Source: Nymphaea colorata
Lineage: Eukaryota > Streptophyta > Magnoliopsida > Nymphaeales > Nymphaeaceae
Direction: 5' to 3'
Length of the DNA: 64,000 bases
Assembly (NCBI RefSeq): GCF_008831285.2
Contig: NC_045146.1
Coordinates: 15,515,289 to 15,579,288, forward strand
The first letter of the stretch is position 1. Each line of letters opens with the position of its first letter. Positions 54,516-64,000 of the stretch are shown piece by piece. The notes below the pieces were generated by a model. It saw nothing but the letters and a program-made list of their open reading frames with translations, was not told the origin of the DNA and searched no databases. Position numbers and translations under genes: made by a program.

Positions 54516-55889
54516 TGAATTCCATCGTTTGTACTGATAACAATTATGCAACTCATATATTACAGCACTTACAACCTTCTCTACACAAGTTTTCAGTTTG
54601 GGTAGTCAATAAAAGGATGCCTGCAAAGTTTTCCCAGGCTACCGCCAACTTGGGTGTCATAATTTCAAAGCGCGTAGGAGGAGCCCTTTGCCATCAGGTT
54701 GAAGCTTGGTGTATTTTAGCTTGGTGTATTTTAGCAGGTAGGTAATCTCAAAAGTTTTCCACTTTAGTCAGAAGGAAATTTTTTTTTTCCCCCGAAGATA
54801 AGGGTGACCCTCGATTACCAAGCTTCAGGAGGACAGCAATGAAAGCTCAGACAAACGGCAGGGCTTTCGTCAAATGGGTTACAAAAAAAGGTTAATGTAA
54901 GCAATGAAAGGGAGACTTCCTAAGTTATTAATTGCAACAACCAAAATTAAAAGAAATAAAGTGGAGAGAGAAATACGGGCATTTTTAAAAGCCAAAATTG
55001 AAAGGAAAAAGCGTTTCGTGGAGAAAAGTGCAGAAAACTCACTGATTGCTCTGTCATTGGCTTGGGTTTAGTTGAATCCGCCTTCTTTTGTGATCTATCA
55101 GGTCCCAGTAATGCTCAGCGTCAACACCTAAAAAATCTGAAGTTCAGTTCAGAAACGATGAATAAGACTGCCACAAACATGTCGAAAAGCGTTTAGAAAT
55201 TCAAGATAAAAGAATACAAAACCTTAAGAACAGCGTCAATGTTTGACAAGCAGAGTAACTGCAGAGGACAAAACCGATGGCCGATTTTCTAAATTATCAC
55301 ACATTTTCTCACAAGTTCTTTTCAGAAAATGAGACCTGTGAACTGGAAGACGCTTGCTCTCCATCGGAATTAGTGGGCCTCCCTCAGTCAAGGGCTAAAC
55401 AAAATAATGATCATAGTCAGGGAGTGTTTATCTTTAAACAAAAATACACTTTGAATCATAAATTTTTTGGTATATAATCTTGCTTTTCTTAACACTAAAA
55501 ACTATTCGACCTTATTTGTGATATATTTCAAATATACCAAGGAACATTGATCTTCATGAGTTGTAAATAGGATACCTTGTTCAGGTTGTGGCTTTCCCCT
55601 GCTAACGTTTGTCACAAGATTTTGCCTGAGGAGAACATAAATCCTCCTGCGGACCTGCAGGCACCACCGGGTCCTTCTCACGAGAATTAAGTCCATGGAT
55701 CTTATGAGGATCCGACCCGCACAAGGACGGTCGACAGGCTGCCGTCAAGACAGAAACTGGAATGGAGACCATAAGAATGGGGGGAGGAAGGAGGAGGAGA
55801 GGAGCAGGAAAACGCATCAATATCTGCATCTGAGAACACCGGCACCGACCAACCACCGGACCGCTTGGCCCCCTGTGTCCGCCGCCACG
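54417..55889. other. Transporter 3' region and SEC13 upstream region
   Basis: Contains a GA microsatellite at 54485-54512 in the probable transporter 3'UTR and, near the right end, the CT/GC-rich SEC13 leader. No further gene seen. Confidence 0.45.
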
Positions 55890-56813
55890 ATGCCTTCTCA
55901 GAAGATCGAATCCGGTCACCAGGACATCGTCCACGACATCGCAATGGATTACTACGGCAAGCGGCTCGCCACGGCCTCCTCCGACACAACCATCAAGATC
56001 GTCGGCGTCTCCTCCTCTTCTGCCTCAGGTCAGCCTCTCGCCACCCTCTCCGGCCACCAGGGCTCCGTGTGGCAGGTCTCCTGGGCGCACCCCAAGTTCG
56101 GCTCCGTCCTGGCTTCTTGCTCATACGATGGCCGGGTCATCGTCTGGAGGGAAGATCCCGCCTCTCCCAACCAGTGGACTCAAGCCCATGTCTTCTCCGA
56201 TCACTCCTCATCGGTTAACTCCGTCTCATGGGCTCCCCACGAATTGGGGCTCTGCCTCGCCTGCGGATCCTCGGATGGCTCCATCACCATCCACACCGCT
56301 CGGTCCGACGGCGGCTGGGACACCGCCCGCATCGACCAGGCCCACCCGGTAGGCGTCACGGCCGTCTCCTGGGCTCCCGCCACAGCCCCCGGCTCCCTTG
56401 TCAGCAATTCACCCTCCGACGCCGTTCAGAAGCTTGCTTCTGGGGGGTGCGACAACACCGTGAAGGTGTGGAAGCTCCAGAACGGGGTGTGGAAGATGGA
56501 CTGCTTTCCAGCGCTGCAGAAGCACTCCGATTGGGTTAGGGACGTCGCCTGGGCGCCCAATCTGGGGCTACCAAAGTCGACGATCGCCAGCGCGTCGCAG
56601 GATGGAACGGTGGTCGTCTGGACGGTGGGGAAGGAAGGGGATCAATGGGAAGGGAAGGTGATGAACGACTTCAAAGCGCCCGTGTGGAGGTTGTCGTGGT
56701 CGCTCACCGGCAACATCCTCGCCGTCGCCGACGGTAAGAATGAGGTCACTCTCTGGAAGGAGGTCGTTGATGGAGAGTGGCAGCAGGTCACTACCGTCGA
56801 TCCTGCTGCGTGA
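55890..56813 (+). CDS. SEC13: SEC13 (COPII outer coat / nuclear pore WD40 protein)
   Basis: A single exon of 924 nt, 307 aa, the usual SEC13 length. It begins MPSQKIESGHQDIVHDIAMD, and GCCGCCACG before the ATG is a good initiation context. Six WD40 blades are visible: YYGKRLATASSDTTIKI, LSGHQGSVWQVSWAHPKFG, LASCSYDGRVIVWRED, HSSSVNSVSWAPHELG, LASGGCDNTVKVWKLQNG, HSDWVRDVAWAPN, ASASQDGTVVVWT and APVWRLSWSLTGNILAVADG. In COPII, SEC13 pairs with SEC31 and lends it a blade to build the outer cage for ER export; it also sits in the Nup107-160 complex. The coding region is far richer in GC, especially at third positions, than its flanks. The frame is open 65 codons upstream to 55695, but that part has no similarity to SEC13. 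Confidence 0.95.
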   Translation: MPSQKIESGHQDIVHDIAMDYYGKRLATASSDTTIKIVGVSSSSASGQPLATLSGHQGSVWQVSWAHPKFGSVLASCSYDGRVIVWREDPASPNQWTQAHVFSDHSSSVNSVSWAPHELGLCLACGSSDGSITIHTARSDGGWDTARIDQAHPVGVTAVSWAPATAPGSLVSNSPSDAVQKLASGGCDNTVKVWKLQNGVWKMDCFPALQKHSDWVRDVAWAPNLGLPKSTIASASQDGTVVVWTVGKEGDQWEGKVMNDFKAPVWRLSWSLTGNILAVADGKNEVTLWKEVVDGEWQQVTTVDPAA

Positions 56814-58281
56814 CGGTCGATCTTCTTGCTTTTTCCCTCTTCATTGGTTGTGTCTGCTCCATCTCATACTTCCTTCTGTTTTAAGTAGCAGTTTTCTTCG
56901 ATTTTGCACAGATAGGAACGAAATGTGTTATGTGACTTTATTTGTTCTCCAGGTTTTTTTTTTTTGTTTATCTTTGAGGAATGAGGACAAATTTTTTTGG
57001 TATTTGATGAATTCACTGCATAAATTAGCTAGTGGTGGTTTGATTGTCAATTTTTTTCTAATTGTTACTGGAAATGGCTGCAGTTACCTAAAAATCTGCA
57101 ATACTTTGTAGCGTTTCATCGTTGCCCTATTCGCTTCAATCATAGTTATTGCAAGTTTATTCTGCAGTAGTGGTTGGCCAATAGATGACATCTCTGTATT
57201 GTTTCATACGATTGGTCGGAAAGGTTTTCTTCTGTGTGGGAAAATGAAGTTGGCTTTCTCTGTGTGTGTTTGCAACATTACTCGATCGTAGCTGGTTTTT
57301 TAATTGGTTCAATTCTTCCTGTATGAAGTTCGAAAGACTGTTTGTGGAAAAACTTAGAATGTAGGTTAGACTCCGTTGGAGCGAAGGACTTGCTGACAAA
57401 TTCCTGAGATTGCATTATTTTTGGAGATGAAGAAAGGAAGAAGTGCTCAAGCACTAACTTCTGTTCTTCACTTCACAAAATGCCTCCTTCATATCCAGTG
57501 AAGAATGTGATCAAGCTTCTACCAGAATTGACAACATCCTGATATCGTTTCTCTGTGCATATTGAAACGATTTTTCTCTTTCTTGCTTTTTTTCCCTTCT
57601 TATTTCTTTCTCGGTTATTTTCTTGTAACAGAGTTTTTCAAATTTGCTACTCTGAAGAAATATCTGAAAATGAATGGTTGCAGTAGGAACTGAATATCAT
57701 TTTTTAGCATGGGAGGTAGATGGTATTGTAGTTCCCTTTGGAAGTTAAAATTGATGAACCTGAAGGACAAAGGAACCGAAAGTCCATCTAGATGTCTTTG
57801 TCTACCTTTTCTTACTGAGCGTGCATTTTTTTTCCAAAGAAATTTTCGTCTCATCTGCTTATTTGGGTAGCTGCACTTATAGAGGACATACCCACTATAA
57901 ACCTTGCACCAATTTTAAAAGTAGCGTTGTTTGCAATAAATCTTGCCGTAAATCCACCTGGACATGTTTTTTAGCAATTTGAGAACAAGTAGCGTCACAT
58001 ACACGGATTGATCGTTATGCTAGCGGATGTAATCATATTGGGAACTCTTTTGGGAGCATTAACATCAAAATCTGCGTGAATCGGCGGATTTGAACCGAAT
58101 TCGTCTCCGATTCAAGGGTATCACTTGTTTCTTATTATCTTTCATGTTTGCATTTTTTTATATTTTGTTTTTTTTTTTGCTTATATAAATAAGTTTTTAC
58201 CAATTTTAAATTATTCCAGTTCAGCTGATTCCCTGAATCATTTTGAAGACAGAATAGACTCAGAAACCAATTGTAACAACA
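56814..58281. other. SEC13 3' region and spacer
   Basis: AT-rich and T-rich. Minus-strand open stretches at 57157-57399 and 57615-57854 show no family signal. No gene is called. Confidence 0.45.
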
Positions 58282-58940
58282 TTAGTTTGGAGCATGTGCT
58301 TTAATCATCAAAATGCAAAAGGGATTGATATAGTCATCATATGCCGTGAAAATTCTGAAGGCTTTCTGTATTTTATTCTCTGACTTTTTAATTGGCTTCT
58401 TAACGTCGTCTATATTCAAAGAAGTGACTACCTTACTAAGAACAATAGCTAAATCGTCCGCAGTAAACGAGATGTGCACATCTGATTCTGCAACAATTCT
58501 GTCCCTTAAACGAACATGCTGTTTTGACGTGTTCAATCTACGCAGGGGGTAAGCTGCAACTCACCTTCGCTAAGGGTCCTTGTGAGAGTGGAAAACGTTT
58601 TGCCCATTAAACGGCATTCAATGATTCAATTAAGTTTAAATGTGCGCCTCTTTGCAGGAAGAGGCAGAGACTTATACCTGATATGGTGCTACAAGCACCT
58701 GCACAATCTCTTCTGCTCTGGGTTCTGCAAAAGTACCAAAAACGTTCATCTTCCAGATCACCTGCAACTCTTTTATGAAGATGGTCCACAAATTTATTAG
58801 TACACCATAGAGGATGAAGAAGTGACTCTCTATTGCTCACCTAATCCATAAACTTCTGGAGTCTCACGTATCATGCAAGTGCCACAGCTGACCCGATGCA
58901 AATAAGGAAATTGCTTCAGCTTAAAGAAATGACGTGATAT
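58282..58940 (-). CDS. Unrecognised minus-strand exons, Cys-rich, partial gene or decayed gene
   Basis: Three pieces join with consistent phase: about 58940..58841, 58761..58678 and 58553..58282. Borders are GGATTAG|GTGAGC, TTGCAG|GT, ATATCAG|GTATAAG and GTTGCAG|CT, each in phase 1. The product reads ...FPYLHRVSCGTCMIRETPEV... then DERFWYFCRTQSRRDCAGAC... and ...LRDRIVAESDVHISFTADDL..., and ends at a stop at 58282. The C-x2-C ... C ... C spacing followed by a strand-rich segment recalls an OB-fold with a zinc ribbon, but I do not recognise the family. Further open pieces lie upstream on the same strand (59060-58976, ending at a donor AAG|GTAAAT, and 60203-60069 after a TTGCAG acceptor). They do not join cleanly in frame, so the gene may be decayed or my borders wrong. 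Confidence 0.4.
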
Positions 58941-60713
58941 ATTCCGGCCTCCTGGTTATTGAGTGTCCCCATTTACCTTAACTTTTGCTAATTGCATAGG
59001 GATACGTGCAACCATGTAGCAGATCGGTACGATTACTTGACAAGTTGTGGTTGCATCAATTATTTGGGCTCATAGATGTTAAGTGAAACGCGGGTATCTG
59101 CTGATCTAATACAAGGCATAAATGGCAGGTGCTTCCCACAATGTTGGAGAATGACAGTGCTTTTTAAGACCAGTTCATGCCCACATACTGGAACTAACAT
59201 CCGATATGCTAAGGAAATCTTGGTGGGTATCCTTAAGATGTTTGAAGATGAGACTAATCCGGGAAAAGTGATGTTTGAAGCACCTACGGCAACACCAAGC
59301 ATACAAGGTCTGACTCGGTGACAAAAAAGGCACAACGCCTAAAAAGAAAAGCGTACTGTCATTTCAAGTAATTCGAAGGAGATTAACAACCCTCATAAAA
59401 TGATCCTTGATTGTTAGGACTAAGGTTGCAAGCGGGCCACATGCGGTTTGAGAAATTTGCCGTTTTCTGTTCCCAGTTATGACCTGACACTTACCCAGCC
59501 CTTTTGTAACCTGCATTCGAAATCAAACACCTCATTCAACGACATGGTCCATTGGTAGGGAGAAGATTAGACACATATAAGGAGTAATTAAGAAAACCAA
59601 ACAAAGAGACTACCTTGAAAGAATCACTGGAGTTGCGAGAGCGCCAGCTCCCACAACCGAACAAGCTCCAAAGCTCGACAGTTCACATGGGCCAGGGCAC
59701 TACCCGTTCAGGCACCGAGATTGACAACACCGCGCCCACTGCTAAACCTATCAAGATCATTCTAAAAAGCTTCCAATCTCCATATTCTGTCATGATTTTC
59801 TTATTTCCGAAACACAAGTTATTATTTCTTTGTTTTTCCTTTGATTGGCAAGCTCAAGACTTTTTAAGGTCTGTAGCGTGAAGTAGTCACGATTACGAGA
59901 TAAAATCATGTTTGACCATAAAAGGCACAACATTCAATAGAGAGATATGTACAAACACTTGCCGCAAAACTCAATGGATAAGGTGATTCCAGGCCCAGCC
60001 AACTCTTCGAGTTCACATCCTTCACGCCATGCCTACTGGCTTTTCGGTGTTAAGCCTAAACCTCATCAAGTCTTGACAAATAAAGATGGCACAGTTGAGA
60101 GAATTCTTGACATGGATTCAGCGGCAAATGTTGCTTTCAGGTTCTCCTCCAACACGTTGCCTGTGTCACGGTCCACGGGAGTAATTTGGCTCGCAGAAGA
60201 ATACTGCAATTTTTTAAAGAGCGCCTAGATGTGCATGAAACTACTCATGCTCGCAGTGGCTCCAGCTTGTATATAAAAGAGGACGTGTCCAGGCTGTAAC
60301 ACTTCATCCATGTTCTGCAGCAGAAAGGCACCCTTGGCTCATAGAAGAAGATATCACCTCCAGAAATGCAGGCACATAAGGTGGACTCAATCTGAGTCGG
60401 CTGGCCATTCTGTTGTTGTCATTCACATGGCTCTCCAGAACTACCAAAGAAACCTTAGGTAAATGAATAGATTCAGCAAACAGACAAGCAAGACAGAGGC
60501 TGCAAGTGAATAATTTACAATGACATACAGAAAAATACCAAACGATAAACATTTCGTACAGGACTCATCACATTCGGTTATCTGAATCCTGACATCCAAG
60601 CATTGCAACATCTAAATCCAGTCGAACAAAGATGATACAATTGCAAGACTAATTGTCAGAAACCTGTTTGACACAATTTCTATGTGGAGTTTGGAGACAA
60701 AGAGCAAGTCCTG
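58941..60713. other. Region with unassigned open pieces between the unknown exons and the ASG1-like gene
   Basis: Open stretches exist on both strands (59076-59321, 59947-60228 plus; 59060-59335, 60069-60203 minus). The minus pieces 59060-58976 and 60203-60069 have splice-like borders and may be upstream exons of the unknown gene. The right end should hold the ASG1-like 3'UTR. Confidence 0.35.
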
Positions 60714-60922
60714 TTACCTGGCTCGATCACCAACATCATCTGAAATGTTGAACAAAAACTGGGGAAGCGATGCTATCCGAGGGAGATTAAGCAGCAAATC
60801 ACTAAGGGAGTCCTTTCTAGACATTGTAGTACTCTGCTTGCGGTCAGGTCCATCTTCAATCTCAGCATTAGATGATGCAACATATTTGGCCATTTTTCCA
60901 TAGCCTCCTAACGGAGAAATAG

Positions 60923-60960
<38 letters not shown>

Positions 60961-63900
60961 GATTGACCATCTGTTTGTACCTGGGCATTGCCCCTGTTTT
61001 CACTGGTTGCATGTGTTTCTTGATCAGTACCTGTATCTTTCTGCATGAGACAGTAGAGAGAGTTCACTCTTGTCATGAGACACTGCTCATCAGATGCCGT
61101 CTGATTCTGAGAATCACTCAGCAGATACTGAGCTATCTCATCCAATGCATCCTTGCTCCAGGGGCCTTCACCAGCTGGAAGAGGATTGCCAGACGTCATC
61201 TGTTCTGTGATACAGTTCTCAATGTGATTTACCAAATCACTCATTGACATCGATGAACGGAGTGCAGGATTCCTGAACTGTTCCCAAAGATCTGACCCTT
61301 TTGATTTATCATTTCCGATGCTTCCATGTTCTTCAATAGCCCTTGAATCCATAACTACACCCAAATTTAAAATCCTCTTAGGCGATAGAAGGCTGAAGTA
61401 CTTCATAAGGCTAGGTTTTTCTTATTCCCGATAAACAAAGAAGATTCAAAGAAAACTAAGCCCCGGCTTTATTAGACATCATTTTTTTTTTCCTTTTTGG
61501 TGGTTATCATCAACCATTGCAACTTGGATAAATCACACGATTATTTCCCATGCAAAGCAAATGTATATGACTTGTGCAACTTTGATAAATGACATGATTA
61601 TTTTGCCATGCAAAGCAAATATATATGACTTGATTCAATCTATGCACAAATACGTGCCTGCTTAAACCACTTAATTTTACAGTTTTAAAATCATATTGGA
61701 GAAGGAAAAAATAGGAAAAAAGCACAGGTGCATACCAGAACTAGGAGATGGAGTTTCCTGAGACACAGGCTCGCGCAACCTGCTAGCAGGATCCATGGCC
61801 TCACTCTTGGAGCCTGATGTCTGGGCAGTAGCTGTTGATGCAGAGTCCTGAAACCCAGAAAACGGTGACATGTACTCATTTTTCATATGATCAAATCCAT
61901 GGCATTTAGACTCTTCTTGGTCATCAAATGCAGATCCCCTGGAATCAAAGTATGGTGAATCTACTGGTATATCTTGTCTCTGACTCAGCAAGTTTAAACG
62001 AGGATCACACTGAATAAGCTTCTCAAAATGTTTGTTAAGCAATCCATGAGGAACCTGCAAGAAATGTCTCCTGCACACATAGTTTCATCATAGCAAAGTA
62101 ATAATGAGTTATAAAACCATGATGGCAGGCATTATGTTTTATTTGGGACAAGCAGTCTTGCAAAATACATAACATTTATAAGCAGGTAATTAATGCCATT
62201 CTGAAGAACTTGTTGTGTAAGAAATAACAAAGAAAATGAAATCCAATTCATCATCAACTATTACACCAAAAGGGTGTGAAGACAAGCTTAGGTCTTAACA
62301 GAACGTGGACACGGTTCAGAGACATTTGCTAGTTCCACAAGATGCAGGCAACGTTCATCCAGAGCATCCATTAAATTGTATACTTGGAACACAGATCACA
62401 GAACTCTCCCGATAAGTTTGTGATAACCGCAAAATGAAATCCAATTCATCATCAACCATTACACCAAAAGGGTGTGAAGACAAGCTTAGGTCTTAACAGA
62501 ACGTGGACACGGTTCGGAGACATTTGCTAGTTCCACAAGATGCAGGCAACGTTCATCCAGAGCATCCATTAAATTGTATACTTGGAACACAGATCACAGA
62601 ACTCTCCCGATGTCAAGTTTGTGATAACCGCACACTATAATCACCATATATGCATATCATTCACATTTTATCTGACTGCACAGTTTCCCAATGTGTTCAT
62701 GGTGATGGAAAGACTTGTGGACATCCAGCATCATATACCAAAGAAATAGTATAGTGATTTTTCGCACTACACAGGCTTAATTATTTGTCTGCAAATAATT
62801 AGGTGGGAAAAAGAAAAACACTGTTACTTCTAATCTAATTACTCCTCAAGGTACAGAAATCTTCATAAATTTAAATAAACAAGATTTATTGTGGCCTTAA
62901 CATGCACAAAACAATCGGTAATTGCGTGACAAATGCAATCTCAAACCCCTTCATTATATGGTTATGCATATAGGTGACACCTGTCTATAGAATTTGGCTT
63001 GTGCGACATGGATGAGTTCAAAACACAACCCAACAAAAGAAGTATCCTTATTGAGGAAACACAAGGGGACGAGCAAAAATTTATTTTACTAGAATGATAG
63101 GTCTCAAGAATAAGATTCACTATACTGTAAGAAATATATTACCTCAGTATAGTTGCCCTAGATGACAAGTAAATAGAAATAACTACCTATGTATGGTTGC
63201 TTGGCCTCCCGTAAAATCTGATGTTGCTTGCCATAGGGTGTGCTTCCTTGGCTGAGGGTTGGTCTCTCTGAAGAACAGAGGCTGCCTGGCCAACTGGATC
63301 AAATACATATATAAAAACGATAAAAACCTATCAAGATCTTCAACTATGAAGAGCAAGACAAGCGAATAAAATACATGAAGTTCAATCATCGTTAAGCAGT
63401 ATTACCACTACATCAAGGGTGCTAGGCCCATTTTCTGGGAAAGTTGCCTTCAAGGCAGTGATATCCGACCACTGGATCTCAATTTTGCTTTTGAGACCAC
63501 CATCAAGAACTTCCCAGACAAGCTTATGCTTTGCAAAATAGCACTTCGCGACCAGGTCACCCTCATACCTTGACACACACTGTATTAGGTACCAAATGGA
63601 TAAAAAATGTTAAAAAGCTATCAACCACGTAGAAAGCTAAAAAACTCCATCAAAAGTGGCTACCAGAAATGGACAAGAATGGCAAAAAATAAGGTAGTAT
63701 TGACTAATCTTCATTGACTGAAATGATTCAATTACAAGAAAGATCTACCTCCCAAGAACCAATCCTTAAAAGTGAGGCAGGAAAGTTGGAAGCCTTCAGT
63801 TTGTCAGTTGCAGCTGACGTAACTGAACTTTTCAAATCCCTTTTCTTTGTTGGGTCCAAGTTTCCACTGCCATCAACTCCAAATGTTGCAGCATCGCCTT

Positions 63901-64000
63901 GAGAAAGTCGCATCTGAATCAAATCCAACAATGACGGACTTTTCCTCAGCCTTAATCCAAGTGGACTAGGTTCATCGAGCGGATTATATATTGCTGACTG
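60714..64000 (-). CDS. ASG1-like plant protein, 5' end beyond the window
   Basis: The model is join(>64000..63749, 63579..63406, 63293..63187, 62070..61736, 61354..60714), 1509 nt, 502 aa visible. Its 5' part is cut by the window edge. All junctions are GT-AG and the phases close. Landmarks match plant ALTERED SEED GERMINATION 1 (At2g24100) and its paralogue At4g30780: YNPLDEPSPLGLRLRKSPSL, LKASNFPASLLRIGSWE, RYEGDLVAKCYFAKHKLVWE, GLKSKIEIQWSDI, LARQPLFFRETNPQPRKHTL, HFEKLIQCDPRL and the C-terminal SLSDLLLNLPRIASLPQFLF. Older annotation calls these ATP-dependent DNA helicase, but no Walker motif or helicase motif is seen here, so that label is doubtful. The conserved core looks like a compact domain with a nuclear or stress-related role by homology only. 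A run of 12 Asp comes from an ATC/GAT repeat. Confidence 0.9.
60924..60959 (-). repeat. GAT trinucleotide repeat encoding 12 Asp
   Basis: Twelve perfect ATC units (plus strand) inside the last ASG1-like exon, read as poly-Asp after DGQS. Confidence 0.95.
61519..61633 (+). repeat. 57-bp tandem duplication in an ASG1-like intron
   Basis: Two adjacent copies start at 61519 and 61576: GCAACTT(G/T)GATAAAT, then GATTATTT..CCATGCAAAGC, then TATATGACTTG. Confidence 0.8.
62233..62631 (+). repeat. Nearly identical 198-bp tandem duplication in an ASG1-like intron
   Basis: Copy 1 is 62233-62430 and copy 2 is 62431-62631. I see only two substitutions (ACTATT/ACCATT, TTCAGAG/TTCGGAG) and a small insertion near the end (GATAAG/GATGTCAAG). 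This implies a recent event. Confidence 0.92.

Noticed and set aside
55865-56539. Alternative plus and minus frames within SEC13
   Set aside because: GC-rich coding sequence leaves other frames open; SEC13 explains the region.

Overview
This is nuclear DNA of a flowering plant. The genes have many short exons joined by GT-AG introns. Several products are plant-type: a chloroplast DUF1230/Ycf36 protein, plant ATG11, a serine carboxypeptidase-like protein, a folate-biopterin transporter family protein and an ASG1-like protein. The spacers are AT-rich and carry GA/CT microsatellites, L1-type LINE remains and an LTR-element fossil. Some exons (SEC13, the first exon of the RMT2-like gene) are much richer in GC than their surroundings. 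I cannot place the species more closely.

Layout from left to right. An F-box gene (minus) runs off the left edge through an acidic last exon (1-3400). After an empty spacer comes CGLD27 (minus, 5068-9032, 7 coding exons). Next is a rearranged fossil LTR element (9838-12170). An ankyrin plus arginine N-methyltransferase 2-like gene (plus, 12906-15996) is followed by a 5'-truncated LINE (16797-20170). ATG11 (minus, 21366-27826, 5 coding exons plus a likely 5'UTR exon near 28250-28500) precedes a 6 kb spacer. A class II serine carboxypeptidase-like gene (minus, 34798-38980, 10 exons) and a 5 kb spacer with small TIR elements lead to a syntaxin-6-N-domain SNARE-like gene (plus, 44164-46573). A second LINE (minus, 48600-50680) is followed by a folate-biopterin transporter gene (plus, 51235-54416), an intronless SEC13 (plus, 55890-56813), an unrecognised set of spliceable minus-strand exons (58282-58940) and an ASG1-like gene (minus, 60714 to beyond the right edge).

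The genes do not form a pathway. Two belong to membrane traffic (SEC13 in COPII, the SNARE-like protein), ATG11 to selective autophagy, and the others to plastid, secretory, transport, protein-modification and nuclear roles. The most informative large-scale signal is co-location of ATG11, a carboxypeptidase of the SCPL29 type and an ASG1-like gene. From memory these match the close neighbours At4g30790, At4g30810 and At4g30780, which suggests an old conserved block.

Coding models were built by hand from open frames plus splice signals. In the complete models the phases close and the total length is a multiple of three. Introns hold several young tandem duplications (51, 57, 65, about 198 and about 204-242 bp units).
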